DNA of 64,000 bases, from NCBI RefSeq assembly GCF_902459615.1, contig NZ_CABPSA010000001.1:992001-1056000 (forward strand). Direction: 5' to 3'. The notes below the pieces were generated by a model. That model saw nothing but the letters and a program-made list of their open reading frames with translations. It was not told the origin of the DNA and searched no databases. The translations under genes were made by a program, and so were the position numbers. Positions within the stretch are counted from its first letter, which is position 1. Each line of letters starts with the position of its first letter. Positions 17,500-26,596 of this stretch are shown here, one piece after another. This stretch comes from Pandoraea commovens. GTDB taxonomy: Bacteria; Pseudomonadota; Gammaproteobacteria; Burkholderiales; Burkholderiaceae.

Positions 17500-19104
17500 A
17501 TGCCTCCCGCCGTGCCTCCGACCTCGTCCACAGCGCCGCCAAGCCCGCCGTCTCCGGGCAACACCGGTGGCGCGGACCCGCTGCGCCCCATGCGCGTCGA
17601 GGCCTATCGTTACGCCCTCGGCCTGATCCCCGGGCTGGAGTTCTTCGAGAACGCGCTCCTCGTGTATTTCGCCGTCTATGTTTCCGGCGGCGTCGATGCG
17701 TCCCCCAAAGAATTCGTATGGATGACCACGGCGTATGGCATCGCCTCGGTGCTCGCCATTCTTAAACAACAGTGGTTCGTCGAGCGCATCGGCTACCGCC
17801 GTTATCTGACGGCGTCGCTGCTGCTTTACGCGTGCGGCGCCGTGCTTGCCGGCACCAGCGAAAGCGTGACGCAACTCGTGATCGCACGCGCGTGTCAGGG
17901 CTTCTGCGCTGGCAGTTGGATGAGCTCGTGCCGGATCCTCGCGCAGGTGAGCGTGCCTGCCGAGCGTCGCGGCAAAACGGTCCAGACCTTCGCCCTGCTG
18001 CTATTCACCGGCTCAGCAGCGGCACCGCTCATCGGCGGCCTGCTCGTCTCCGAATACACCTGGCGCACGCTTTTTCTGTGCACCGCGCCGCCGGCCGTGC
18101 TGCTCGCAGGCCTTGCATGGTTCGCCATACCGGATGTCGGCCGCCTGCGCGACCGCGCCACCGGCGGCAGTTATCCGTTCGCACCATTCATGGCCTTTGC
18201 TCTTGCGATGGGTGCATTTCAGGTCGTGCTCCAGGAGATGCGTTACACGCTGTGGCTGCAAACGCCCGTGTTGCCATTGCTCACCGTCGTGGGCGTGGGC
18301 GCGCTGGTGTGGTTCGGCTATCACCAATGGCAGCATCCTGCGCCGTTCATCCGCTTGCAGCCGTTACGTCGACGCGAGTTCCAGGTCGGACTCCTGCTCT
18401 ACGCGGCTTACTACTATCTGGCGAACACGCAGAGCTATCTGATGCCGCGGTTGCTGGAACAGGGGTTCGGCTTCACGGTCGAGCGCACCGGACAACTGCT
18501 TGGCTACTCCGCGCTACTCACCGTCATCCTGCTACTCGCCTACTTCCGTGTGGCGAAGTTCATCACGAACAAGAAGCTGCTGATCGTGAGCGGTTTTCTG
18601 ATGACGATCGCCACCAGCATGTGGCTCGGCGCCATGCCACCGGACGCCGGGCAGTCGCAGCTTTACGGCGTTCTCGCGCTCAAGGCGGTGTTCGGCATTT
18701 TCACCGTCTTGCCGGTGGCGAACCTCACGTTCCGCACCTTCGATCACGAGAGTTTCGTGCACGGATATCGCCTCAAGAACATTCTCCGGCAGCTCTCCGG
18801 CTCGTTCGCCGTCTCCACCATCGTCGCGTTCGAGCAGCACCGGGAAGCCCTGCATCGCACCCGGCTCACGGAAGTGGCCAATCCTTACAATCCGATCTTC
18901 ACGCAGACGCTGGAGTCGCTCGCGAATGCGCTCACGCATGCGGGCGTTGCCGCTTCGCAGGCGCAGGGTGCGGCGCTCGCACAGATTGCCCGGATGATCG
19001 AGCGGCAGGCGTCGTTTCTCTCGTTCATCGACGGCTTTCATTTCATTGCCATCGTGGCGTTGTGCGGTGCGATTTTTGCGGCAATTCAGAAGCAGCTAAA
19101 TTAG
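17500..19104 (+). CDS. MFS transporter, DHA2 (EmrB-like) family
   Basis: 534 aa with about 14 predicted membrane helices, as in the DHA2 drug:proton antiporters. GFCAGSWMSSCRIL and the TGSAAAPLIGG motif (the antiporter motif C region) are visible, and the long loop before the last helix is normal. No membrane-fusion partner (EmrA) is adjacent, so it may act alone in the inner membrane. Co-transcribed with the MerR regulator. The N-terminus is Pro/Ser/Thr-rich and the true start could be at MRVEAYRYALG, some 30 residues on. Confidence 0.85.
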   Translation: MPPAVPPTSSTAPPSPPSPGNTGGADPLRPMRVEAYRYALGLIPGLEFFENALLVYFAVYVSGGVDASPKEFVWMTTAYGIASVLAILKQQWFVERIGYRRYLTASLLLYACGAVLAGTSESVTQLVIARACQGFCAGSWMSSCRILAQVSVPAERRGKTVQTFALLLFTGSAAAPLIGGLLVSEYTWRTLFLCTAPPAVLLAGLAWFAIPDVGRLRDRATGGSYPFAPFMAFALAMGAFQVVLQEMRYTLWLQTPVLPLLTVVGVGALVWFGYHQWQHPAPFIRLQPLRRREFQVGLLLYAAYYYLANTQSYLMPRLLEQGFGFTVERTGQLLGYSALLTVILLLAYFRVAKFITNKKLLIVSGFLMTIATSMWLGAMPPDAGQSQLYGVLALKAVFGIFTVLPVANLTFRTFDHESFVHGYRLKNILRQLSGSFAVSTIVAFEQHREALHRTRLTEVANPYNPIFTQTLESLANALTHAGVAASQAQGAALAQIARMIERQASFLSFIDGFHFIAIVALCGAIFAAIQKQLN

Positions 19105-19200
19105 AATCGTTACGTCATTGCTCTTCGCGCGGCTGCGTTGCACACTGCGATCCATCGTATGAAGAGGTCGCGGCGGCACCCGCGCCCGGCCACGCCCGTT

Positions 19201-20052
19201 ATGCTCAAGACTCTGTTCGCCCGCCTGGGACTTTCCCAACAAGCCACGTCCATTGAAGACGACGTCTGGCGCGAGGTCGTCAACGCCTTGCCGTTTCTTT
19301 CCCGACGCAGCACCGCCGATCTGGAAAAGCTCCGCGCACTGGCGGCCGACTTTCTGGCGGGCAAGCATTTCTCGACGACTCACGACCTGCCGCTGACGCA
19401 AGCCATGTGCGTCTCGGTCGCCGCGCAGGCCTGCCTTCCGATTCTGCATCTGCCACCAGCGCTGTATCGCGGATGGACCGGCATCGTGCTCTATCCCGGC
19501 GAATTCCTGATTCGCAAGACGGTTCAGGATGAAGCGGGCATCGTGCACGACGTCGAACAGGAAGCCAGCGGCGAAGCGTGGGAAGGCGGCCCGGTGGTGC
19601 TGTCGTGGCAGGACGTTCAGGCAAGCGACGTGCTGGCGTACAACGTCGTGATCCACGAGTTCGTCCACAAGATCGATATGGAAGGCGGGGAAGCGGACGG
19701 CGTGCCGCCCATGCTGCGCCGTCTTCATGGCGACCTGACGTCCGAAGCATGGTGCGATGTGTTCGACCCGGCGTACGAGGAGTTCTGCCACCATGTGGCG
19801 AACGTGCCCGACGAGCATTGGAACGCCTTCGCCTCGACGTCCCTGCTCGATCCCTACGCGACGGAACACGAGTCAGAATTCTTCGCCGTCTGCGCTGAGG
19901 CATTCTTCGTCGCCCCCGAGGCCTTCCAGCGCGAGTATCCGGCCCTGTACATGCTCTTTTCGCGCTATTTTCTGCAAGATCCCGCCGCCCAGGCGGCATC
20001 TGCGCCGGACACCGCCGCCGCCCCGCCGGACGGGCCCGCCGCAACCCCATGA
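19201..20052 (+). CDS. mtfA: MtfA family zinc peptidase
   Basis: 283 aa. HEFVH (152–156) is the zinc-binding HExxH motif of peptidase family M90 (DUF980); a Glu in the EHESEFFAVCAEAFF helix is the likely third ligand. E. coli MtfA (265 aa) binds the Mlc repressor and relieves repression of ptsG; whether a Mlc/PTS target exists here is unknown. I start at MLKTLFARLG; the ATG at 19159 in the same frame is an alternative and neither has a strong ribosome site. The stop codon lies inside an inverted repeat shared with the rpmE2 promoter. Confidence 0.87.
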   Translation: MLKTLFARLGLSQQATSIEDDVWREVVNALPFLSRRSTADLEKLRALAADFLAGKHFSTTHDLPLTQAMCVSVAAQACLPILHLPPALYRGWTGIVLYPGEFLIRKTVQDEAGIVHDVEQEASGEAWEGGPVVLSWQDVQASDVLAYNVVIHEFVHKIDMEGGEADGVPPMLRRLHGDLTSEAWCDVFDPAYEEFCHHVANVPDEHWNAFASTSLLDPYATEHESEFFAVCAEAFFVAPEAFQREYPALYMLFSRYFLQDPAAQAASAPDTAAAPPDGPAATP

Positions 20053-20081
20053 AAACTTTGCGAAAGTTGTTGTTTTCATGG
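20047..20081. repeat. Nested inverted repeat over mtfA stop and rpmE2 promoter
   Basis: CCATGAAAAC (20047–20056) and GTTTTCATGG (20072–20081) are perfect 10-bp arms, and inside them AACTTT-GCG-AAAGTT (20054–20068) is a second perfect dyad. The repeat covers the mtfA stop codon and abuts the rpmE2 -10, so it may be a transcription terminator, an operator, or both. Confidence 0.7.
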
Positions 20082-20087
20082 CATAAT
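20058..20087 (+). promoter_or_regulatory. Candidate rpmE2 promoter
   Basis: TTGCGA (20058–20063), an 18-base spacer and CATAAT (20082–20087). It overlaps the nested inverted repeat at 20047–20081. Confidence 0.5.
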
Positions 20088-20205
20088 GCGCGTTTTCCAA
20101 ATCCGGAAAGTGGTTGGCGCGTTTCCCGTCAATACAGCGACGGCGATAGCGTTAGCGGGCAAGGGGCTCGCGCAGACTGGCTACCGACTTAACTCAAGGT
20201 GCACC

Positions 20206-20472
20206 ATGAAAGAAGGCATTCACCCGAATTACCGCGAAGTCCTGTTTCGCGACATGACGCCGGGCGTCGACTTCCAGTTCGTCTCGCGTTCGACGATCAA
20301 CACGAAGGAAACGGCCGAGTTCAACGGCAAAGAGTACCCGCTCGTGAAGCTGGATACCTCGTCGGCATCGCACAACTTCTACACCGGCGAAACGCGCATC
20401 ATGGATGCTGAAGGTCGCGTGGACAAGTTCCGCAAGAAGTTCGGCACGCGCGCCGGCGGCAAGGCAGCGTAA
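20206..20472 (+). CDS. rpmE2: 50S ribosomal protein L31, type B
   Basis: 88 aa. [16 protein letters not shown] and the C-terminal VDKFRKKFG mark the L31 family; the four zinc-binding cysteines of the type A protein are absent, so this is the zinc-independent form, which in many bacteria replaces L31A under zinc shortage. The start at 20206 gives the canonical N-terminus. A terminator hairpin lies about 105 bases after the stop. Confidence 0.96.
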   Translation: MKEGIHPNYREVLFRDMTPGVDFQFVSRSTINTKETAEFNGKEYPLVKLDTSSASHNFYTGETRIMDAEGRVDKFRKKFGTRAGGKAA

Positions 20473-20791
20473 GCTTCATCGGCTACGCGCCGTACAACGC
20501 GATGCGGGACCGGACAGGCGTTTGCCGGTCAGCGCATCAGGGACAAGATCCCGACGTTGTGAAAAGCATTGGAAAGGGGCAGCTCAGGCTGCCCTTTTTT
20601 CTTGGGCCTGCGCTGCGCCAAGTCGTCGGTTACTGTCATACTGTCGGCTTTTCAGGGTGCCACGCGTTTCCCCTTAGGTCTGCCCTGAGCGTTGGTCACG
20701 GTTTCACCCCGAGCATCGCCCCCGAGCCAGTTCCGGCTCAGCCCCTCAGTCTTTCCGATCCGGCTGCCCTGCCGATCCTGTCGTATCGCCT
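20473..20791 (+). other. Intergenic region after rpmE2
   Basis: 319 bases. The first half is the rpmE2 3' untranslated region ending in the terminator at 20577–20600. The rest should hold the promoter for the glycosyltransferase gene, but I see no clear -35/-10 pair and no gene. Confidence 0.5.
20577..20600 (+). terminator. Rho-independent terminator after rpmE2
   Basis: GGGCAGC (20577–20583) and GCTGCCC (20588–20594) with a 4-base loop, followed by six T. Confidence 0.9.
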
Positions 20792-22522
20792 ATGAAACGA
20801 GTTCGCATCACCGCCTCCGCCACCAGCGCGCTACCGCGTTCGCTGTTGATCGCCATTTGCGTCATCTATGTGCTGGCGGGGTTGTTCGGTCGCGATCCGT
20901 GGAAAAACGAAGACGCCGCAGGCTTCGGCATCATGTGGACGATGGCGCACGGCCATCTGTCCGACTGGTTGTTGCCGAACATCGCTGGCAAACCGATTTA
21001 CGACAACGGCCCGCTCGTCTCGTGGCTCGGCGCACTCTCCATCCGCGCCTTCTCGTGGCTCGATGCACCCGACGCCGCCCGCATCGTCACGGGCCTTTGC
21101 TTCTACGTCACCTGCACGTTCATCTGGTACGGCACCTATCTGCTGGGCCGCCGCCCGGAAGTGCAACCATTCAAATACGCTTTCGGCGGTGAACCGGAAC
21201 CGCGTGACTACGGTCGCACCCTCGCCGATGGCGCGTTGCTGATTCTGCTGGCGTGCTTCGGTCTGGCCGAGCGCGGCCATGAAACGACCGCCACCGTCGG
21301 GCAGCTCACGCTGATCTCGATGGCGATCTACGGCTTGGTACGCAGTCTGGATAAGCCGCGTCAGGGTGCCGTGTGGTTTGGTCTGGCACTCGGCGGGATG
21401 GCGCTGGCGTCGTCCCCGCTCATGACACTCTCGCTGTGGCTCGCAGGCATGATCGCGGCCGTGGTGTGTCGTGCGCTTCCGCTGCGCATGCTGTTGCTCG
21501 TCTCCACCCCGATCACTCTGCTCATCGCCTGCACGTGGCCCCTCGCAGCCCTCAAATTTGCCGAAGGTGCGCGCCGCTGGCTCGGCGAGTGGGCCGATAT
21601 CGGGATGGATGCTTTCAGCGGCCCCACGATCGCCTCGCTGAGCTACATCGCCAAGAACCTGGCGCTGTTCGCGTGGCCTGCGTGGCCGCTCGCGGCGTGG
21701 TCGCTGTACTCCTGGCGCGGCATGCGACGCGCCCCGCACATTGCGATCTCTCTCGTCTTCGCCATCACGATCCTCGTGCTGATCGTGCTGCAAGCGCATC
21801 AGGGCAACCAGCTCTTCATGCTGGCCCTGCCTGCACTCTCGATCATCGCCGCCTTCGGTCTGCCGACGCTCAAGCGCGGCACCGTCAACGCCATCGACTG
21901 GTTCGCCGTGCTGTCGTTTACCGTGCTGGCCGGCTTCGTATGGATCGTCTGGCTTGCAGGCATTACGGGCTTTCCTGCATCGACGGCACGTAACCTGCGA
22001 CGCCTGGTGCCCGGTTTCAACCCGGAATTCAGCTGGATCACGCTGATCAGCGCGCTGATCGTCACGGGCGCCTGGGTGGCGCTGGTGGCATGGCGCGTGT
22101 CGCGTAGCCCGAAGGTGCTGTGGCGCAGCGTGGTGCTGTCCTCCGGCGGCACGACGCTGATGTGGGTGTTGCTCATGACGCTCTGGCTGCCGGTCGTCAA
22201 CTACGGCAGAACGTATCGCGACGTGGCCGCGCAGATTGCGTCCCATTTGCCTGCGGACTACACCTGCATTCGCACGGCACGGGTGGGCGATGCCCAGCTC
22301 GCGTCGTTCGCTTACTTCGGCAAGATGCGCTTCGGTTCGGCCGATGACGACTGCGACGTGCTGCTGCGCCAGGATTCGCAGGACTACAGCGAACCGCTCT
22401 CGCTCGCGCCTTATGAGTGGCGTCAACTGTGGGAAGGCCGTCGCGCAGCCGACCGTGACGAACGCTTCCGCCTTTACGTCCTGCAAGAGCGCCCGTGGCG
22501 TCGCGCGGCGCGTCCGCGCTGA
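20792..22522 (+). CDS. ArnT-like membrane glycosyltransferase (GT83-type)
   Basis: 576 aa, about 11–12 hydrophobic helices followed by a soluble C-terminal part of about 100 residues. The early loop FGRDPWKNEDAAG matches the ArnT/PMT pattern in which the acidic residues act in transfer of a sugar from a polyprenyl-phosphate carrier. ArnT adds L-Ara4N to lipid A; no arn gene is nearby, so the sugar and acceptor are uncertain. The cytosolic ribosome site is weak. The MATE gene starts 12 bases after the stop. Confidence 0.8.
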   Translation: MKRVRITASATSALPRSLLIAICVIYVLAGLFGRDPWKNEDAAGFGIMWTMAHGHLSDWLLPNIAGKPIYDNGPLVSWLGALSIRAFSWLDAPDAARIVTGLCFYVTCTFIWYGTYLLGRRPEVQPFKYAFGGEPEPRDYGRTLADGALLILLACFGLAERGHETTATVGQLTLISMAIYGLVRSLDKPRQGAVWFGLALGGMALASSPLMTLSLWLAGMIAAVVCRALPLRMLLLVSTPITLLIACTWPLAALKFAEGARRWLGEWADIGMDAFSGPTIASLSYIAKNLALFAWPAWPLAAWSLYSWRGMRRAPHIAISLVFAITILVLIVLQAHQGNQLFMLALPALSIIAAFGLPTLKRGTVNAIDWFAVLSFTVLAGFVWIVWLAGITGFPASTARNLRRLVPGFNPEFSWITLISALIVTGAWVALVAWRVSRSPKVLWRSVVLSSGGTTLMWVLLMTLWLPVVNYGRTYRDVAAQIASHLPADYTCIRTARVGDAQLASFAYFGKMRFGSADDDCDVLLRQDSQDYSEPLSLAPYEWRQLWEGRRAADRDERFRLYVLQERPWRRAARPR

Positions 22523-22534
22523 TCGTCCGACACC

Positions 22535-23896
22535 ATGTGGCAAGACATCAAACGCATTGCCGCGCTGGCATGGCCAGTGCTGGTCGGCCAGTTGGCGGTC
22601 ATCGCCTTCGGGGTGATGGACACCGCCATGGTCGGCCGTGCCTCGGCCTTCGACCTCGCGTCGCTCGCACTCGGCGGCTCGATCTACATCACCGTGTACG
22701 TCGGCCTGATGGGCATTCTCGTTGCCCTCTCCCCCATCGCCGCGCAGCTTTACGGCGCGGGTGAGCGCATCGCCATCGGCGAGGAAGTGCGTCAGACGTT
22801 CTGGCTCGCCCTGTTCCTCGCGGTGCCCGGCTTCCTCGTGCTATCGCATCCGCAATTCATCCTGCGACTCTCCGAAGCGACGCCCGAACTCGAGGCGCGC
22901 GCGACCGCCTATCTGCATATCCTCGCTTACGGCTTGCCGGCGGCCATGCTGTTTCGCGTGTACTCGTCGCTCTCGACGGCCGTGGCGCAACCGCGCATCG
23001 TCATGATGATTCAGGTGACGGGACTGGCGCTGAAGGTGCCGCTGAATCTCGCGCTGATCTACGGCGTAGATCGACTGGGCATTCCGGCGCTGGGCAGTAC
23101 CGGGTGCGCCATCGCCACGACCGCCATCAACTGGGTCTCCTGCGGCCTCGGACTGCTGCTGATGGCGCGGCATCCGAAGCTGCGCGAATTCGGCGTCTTT
23201 ACGAAGTTCTGCTGGCCGCAGTGGCAAGCGATTCGCGCACTGCTCAAACTCGGCGTGCCGATGGGCTTGAGTTACCTCATCGAAGTTACGGCCTACTCGT
23301 TCATGGCGATCTTCATCGCCCGACTGGGCGACGTCACGCTTGCGGGCCATCAGATCGCCGCGAACCTCGGCGCGCTCATGTACATGCTGCCGATGTCGAT
23401 CGGCATCGCAACGGCAACGCTCACCGCGCAGGCCATCGGCTCACGCGACTACAAGGCGGCGCAACTGGTCGGACGGCGTGGCGTCGAGCTGGCCGGGACG
23501 TTGGGATTGCTCGTGGCCTTGCTGATGTGGCTCGGCCGACCGCTGGTGCTCGCCGCCTACACATCGGACCCGCTGGTCGCCGCCGTCACCGCGCCGCTGC
23601 TGACCATCGTCGCCTTCTATCACATCTTCGACGCCCTTCAGGTGAACGCCGTCTTCGTCTTGCGCGCATGGAAAGTTGCGGTCGTACCGACCGTCATCTA
23701 CGCCCTGTCGCTATGGGGCGTGGGATTGGGCGGCGGATACGTGCTCGGCTTCGACGTCGGCGGCCTCTCGCCCGCCTGGCTTCACGGGGCCACCGGATTC
23801 TGGGCCGCCAACAGCGCGAGCGTTGCGGTCGCCGCCATCGGATTGCTGATGTATCTGCGCTGGGTCGTGCATGTCAAAGGCACGGCGACGGACTGA
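22535..23896 (+). CDS. MATE family efflux transporter, NorM type
   Basis: 453 aa with 12 predicted membrane helices in two homologous halves. IAALAWPVLVGQLAVIAFGVMDT at the N-terminus and VGLMGILVALSPIAAQLYGAG are typical of NorM proteins, cation-coupled exporters of cationic drugs. Close spacing to the upstream glycosyltransferase suggests co-transcription. No local regulator gene adjoins it. Confidence 0.9.
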   Translation: MWQDIKRIAALAWPVLVGQLAVIAFGVMDTAMVGRASAFDLASLALGGSIYITVYVGLMGILVALSPIAAQLYGAGERIAIGEEVRQTFWLALFLAVPGFLVLSHPQFILRLSEATPELEARATAYLHILAYGLPAAMLFRVYSSLSTAVAQPRIVMMIQVTGLALKVPLNLALIYGVDRLGIPALGSTGCAIATTAINWVSCGLGLLLMARHPKLREFGVFTKFCWPQWQAIRALLKLGVPMGLSYLIEVTAYSFMAIFIARLGDVTLAGHQIAANLGALMYMLPMSIGIATATLTAQAIGSRDYKAAQLVGRRGVELAGTLGLLVALLMWLGRPLVLAAYTSDPLVAAVTAPLLTIVAFYHIFDALQVNAVFVLRAWKVAVVPTVIYALSLWGVGLGGGYVLGFDVGGLSPAWLHGATGFWAANSASVAVAAIGLLMYLRWVVHVKGTATD

Positions 23897-23999
23897 ATTC
23901 AGGCCAAGTTGTACGACAACAAAAAGCACTACGCACGCACGCCCCCTCCCTCCCAACTTCGTCGACTGACAGCTTCACTCGGCCGATACTTCAAGAAAA

Positions 24000-24011
24000 C
24001 GGGTATACCCG
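24000..24011. repeat. Perfect 12-bp palindrome upstream of gudD
   Basis: CGGGTATACCCG, 100 bases before the gudD start and 30 bases before the GntR-type dyad. Possibly a second regulator site. Confidence 0.45.
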
Positions 24012-24041
24012 CAAAGGCAATCTCCGGAACTTTCCATAGAA

Positions 24042-24063
24042 TGTTGTCTGACGACATACAACA
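24042..24063. promoter_or_regulatory. GntR-type operator candidate for gudD
   Basis: TGTTGT-N10-ACAACA with partial symmetry continuing inwards, 47 bases upstream of the gudD ATG. The TTGT/ACAA arms resemble sites of FadR-subfamily GntR regulators of sugar-acid genes. TAGAAT at 24036–24041 directly before it could be the -10, so binding would block transcription. Confidence 0.55.
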
Positions 24064-24110
24064 ATATGTCATCCTCTTCGTTCCCTTTGGTCTGATCAAC
24101 GTTCCCTGCC

Positions 24111-25439
24111 ATGAGCCGAACCCCCATCGTCACCGAATTGCGCGTTGTTCCCGTCGCCGGCCGCGACAGCATGCTGCTGAATCTCAGCGGCGCACACGGG
24201 CCTTTCTTCACCCGCAACCTCGTCATCCTGACGGACAGCGCCGGGCATACCGGCGTTGGCGAAGTGCCTGGCGGTGAGTCAATTCGCAAGACGCTGGAGG
24301 ACGCACGCCCCTACGTCGTCGGACAATCCGTCGCCAACGTTCAGGCAATTCTCGGTCAGACGCGCCGCGTCTTCGCCGACCGCGATGCGGGTGGACGTGG
24401 CCTGCAAACCTTCGATCTGCGCACGACGATCCACGCCGTGACCGCACTCGAAGCCGCGCTGCTGGACTTACTCGGTCAGCACCTGGACGTGCCCGTCGCC
24501 GCCCTGCTAGGCGAGGGACAGCAGCGCAGTGAAGTCGCGATGCTCGGGTATCTGTTCTTCATCGGCGACCGCAATGCCACCGATCTGGCCTATGCCGACA
24601 ATCGCGGCGCACGCGACGACTGGGAGCGCGTGCGTACGGAAGTCGCCATGACACCCGATGCCGTCGTCAAGCTGGCCGAGGCAGCACATGCGCGTTACGG
24701 CTTTCAGGACTTCAAGCTCAAAGGTGGCGTGCTGGAGGGCGACGCGGAAATCGAAGCTGTCACCGCCCTTGCAAAGCGCTTCCCGCAGGCACGCGTGACG
24801 CTCGATCCGAATGGCGCATGGTCGCTGGCCGAGGCCGTGCGTCTGTGCCGCGATCAGCACGACGTGCTGGCGTACGCAGAAGATCCGTGCGGTGCAGAAA
24901 ACGGCTATTCGGGTCGTGAAGTGATGGCGGAATTCCGCCGCGCGACAGGGTTGCCGACGGCCACCAACATGATCGCGACGGATTGGCGTCAGATGGGCCA
25001 CGCGATTCAGTTGCAGTCCGTGGACATTCCGCTCGCCGATCCGCATTTCTGGACGATGCAGGGCTCGGTGCGCGTCGCGCAGATGTGCCACGAGTGGGGA
25101 CTGACGTGGGGCTCGCACTCGAATAACCACTTCGATGTGTCGCTTGCGATGTTCACCCACGTGGCGGCGGCCGCGCCCGGCAAGATCACTGCCATCGATA
25201 CCCACTGGATCTGGCAGGACGGTCAATACCTGACGCGCAACCCGCTGCAAATCGTCGGCGGCAACGTGCAGGTGCCGACCGTTCCGGGTCTGGGGGTGAC
25301 GCTGGACATGGACGCCGTCGAGGCCGCCCACGCGCTGTACCTCGAACACGGCCTCGGTGCGCGCGACGACAGCGTTGCCATGCAATATCTTGTGCCGGAC
25401 TGGAAATTCGATCCGAAACGCCCTTGCCTGATGCGCTGA
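24111..25439 (+). CDS. gudD: Glucarate dehydratase
   Basis: 442 aa enolase-superfamily enzyme that dehydrates D-glucarate (and usually L-idarate) to 5-keto-4-deoxyglucarate (EC 4.2.1.40). Seen are the barrel catalytic KLKGG with the Lys pair, metal ligands in LDPNG and AEDPCG, the third ligand in TNM, and the His of GSHSNNHFD. Length fits the family. The usual partners (glucarate permease, KDG aldolase or dehydratase, GntR regulator) are not in the window, though a GntR-type operator candidate precedes it. Confidence 0.94.
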   Translation: MSRTPIVTELRVVPVAGRDSMLLNLSGAHGPFFTRNLVILTDSAGHTGVGEVPGGESIRKTLEDARPYVVGQSVANVQAILGQTRRVFADRDAGGRGLQTFDLRTTIHAVTALEAALLDLLGQHLDVPVAALLGEGQQRSEVAMLGYLFFIGDRNATDLAYADNRGARDDWERVRTEVAMTPDAVVKLAEAAHARYGFQDFKLKGGVLEGDAEIEAVTALAKRFPQARVTLDPNGAWSLAEAVRLCRDQHDVLAYAEDPCGAENGYSGREVMAEFRRATGLPTATNMIATDWRQMGHAIQLQSVDIPLADPHFWTMQGSVRVAQMCHEWGLTWGSHSNNHFDVSLAMFTHVAAAAPGKITAIDTHWIWQDGQYLTRNPLQIVGGNVQVPTVPGLGVTLDMDAVEAAHALYLEHGLGARDDSVAMQYLVPDWKFDPKRPCLMR

Positions 25440-25687
25440 TTCATCGGCATTTCTCGCTTCTGTCAGTGCATCTTTCGGAGCGTCGTAAGCTCAAGATCCC
25501 GACGCTCTGTCACCGCCCGGTCGCAATGCGCACGAACTGCGAAATTTCAAAAAACGACGCGAAAAATCCGCAAGGCCATTAAAGGGGGAATCAGAAGAGG
25601 AAAAATCGGTATCGAAACCTTCGGAATGCCTCATTGCGAGACCCTGCGATACCTGTGTGATGCTCGATGGACGAGTGATTTCGGACA

Positions 25688-25722
25688 TAAAAAAAGCCCA
25701 GGCGGTTAAGCCTGGGCTTTCT
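25688..25722 (-). terminator. Terminator of the tRNA-Asp transcript
   Basis: AAAGCCCAGGC / GCCTGGGCTTT stem with a 6-base loop. On the minus strand the stem is followed by a run of seven T, so it ends transcription coming from the tRNA-Asp genes. Confidence 0.88.
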
Positions 25723-25727
25723 TCGTT

Positions 25728-25804
25728 TGGCGGAGCGGACGGGGCTCGAACCCGCGACCCCCGGCGTGACAGGCCGGTATTCTAACCAACTGAACTACCG
25801 CTCC
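25728..25804 (-). tRNA. tRNA-Asp (GTC), copy 1
   Basis: 77 bases including the encoded CCA. Cloverleaf: acceptor GGAGCGG/CCGCTCC, anticodon arm CCGGCCTGTCACGCCGG with anticodon GTC, T-arm with GGTTCGAGCCC. Identical to the copy at 25904–25980. Confidence 0.97.
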
Positions 25805-25903
25805 AAACTTGCTACAGCATTGTGATGTCACTCACTTTGCTTTCCTGCTAGTTGTCCGGCATTGCTGCATTTTCATGCGCATATCACCGAACTTCGTAGG
25901 TTT

Positions 25904-25980
25904 TGGCGGAGCGGACGGGGCTCGAACCCGCGACCCCCGGCGTGACAGGCCGGTATTCTAACCAACTGAACTACCGCTCC
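25904..25980 (-). tRNA. tRNA-Asp (GTC), copy 2
   Basis: 77 bases with encoded CCA, identical in sequence to copy 1 and separated from it by 99 unrelated bases. Confidence 0.97.
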
Positions 25981-25989
25981 AAAACCGAC

Positions 25990-26017
25990 AAAAAAACCCG
26001 CCTAACTTTCAGCGGGC
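25990..26017 (-). terminator. Terminator between tRNA-Glu and tRNA-Asp
   Basis: CCCGC (25997–26001) and GCGGG (26012–26016) form a short stem; on the minus strand it is followed by seven T. It probably ends part of the tRNA-Glu transcript. Confidence 0.65.
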
Positions 26018-26078
26018 TTTACGCCACAAACTGCCTGGCATTTTTAAACTGATACCGACTCGCTACCGGCACCAATTC

Positions 26079-26154
26079 TGGCGTCCCCTAGGGGATTCGA
26101 ACCCCTGTACTCACCGTGAAAGGGTGATGTCCTAGGCCTCTAGACGAAGGGGAC
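26079..26154 (-). tRNA. tRNA-Glu (TTC)
   Basis: 76 bases with encoded CCA. Acceptor GTCCCCT/AGGGGAC, anticodon arm CACCCTTTCACGGTG with anticodon TTC, T-arm GGTTCGAATCC. Confidence 0.97.
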
Positions 26155-26212
26155 AAAATCGTCAAAACTTTGTCTGTTTCGCTACTGCTTACTGCATTTC
26201 GCGAAGAACGCT

Positions 26213-26241
26213 ATTCTAAACAACATTTCTTCGCTTGTGAA
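26213..26241 (-). promoter_or_regulatory. Promoter of tRNA-Glu
   Basis: On the minus strand TTCACA (26241–26236), a 17-base spacer and TAGAAT (26218–26213), about 60 bases upstream of tRNA-Glu. Confidence 0.65.
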
Positions 26242-26323
26242 GCTTTATTTTCAAGTTTTTTGCATCGTTTTTGCAAGAATCTTGCTCTTTCGACGCAGCC
26301 TGAAAATCAAGCTTCTGAATCCG

Positions 26324-26399
<76 letters not shown>

Positions 26400-26415
26400 C
26401 GAACAGAGAAATGAG

Positions 26416-26444
26416 ATTCTAATGACAAACCCATTTCCTGTAAA
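26416..26444 (-). promoter_or_regulatory. Promoter of tRNA-Ala
   Basis: On the minus strand TTTACA (26444–26439), a 17-base spacer and TAGAAT (26421–26416), placing the start about 10 bases before the tRNA. Confidence 0.7.
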
Positions 26445-26494
26445 TACCCTCCTCGCATTTTTTCCGCATTATTTTGCGAATCCGTGCGAAAGAT

Positions 26495-26523
26495 AAAAAA
26501 ACGGCGACTCACAAGAGTCGCCG
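26495..26523 (-). terminator. Terminator of pnp
   Basis: CGGCGACTC / GAGTCGCCG perfect 9-bp stem with a 4-base loop; on the minus strand followed by a run of T. About 75 bases after the pnp stop. Confidence 0.9.
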
Positions 26524-26596
26524 TCTTCTTTATCGCGGTCATGGCATGTCGTCGCGGCACGCAATCGCGCCGCCCGGCTTCATGCCAAGGCCCGAT

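Noticed and set aside
20831-22543. 570-codon frame opposite the ArnT-like gene
   Set aside because: His/Arg/Gln-rich with no hydrophobic pattern or domain; the plus strand encodes a multi-helix membrane protein.
25478-25507. GAGCGTCG/CGACGCTC hairpin after gudD as terminator
   Set aside because: 14-base loop and no T run; not convincing as a terminator.
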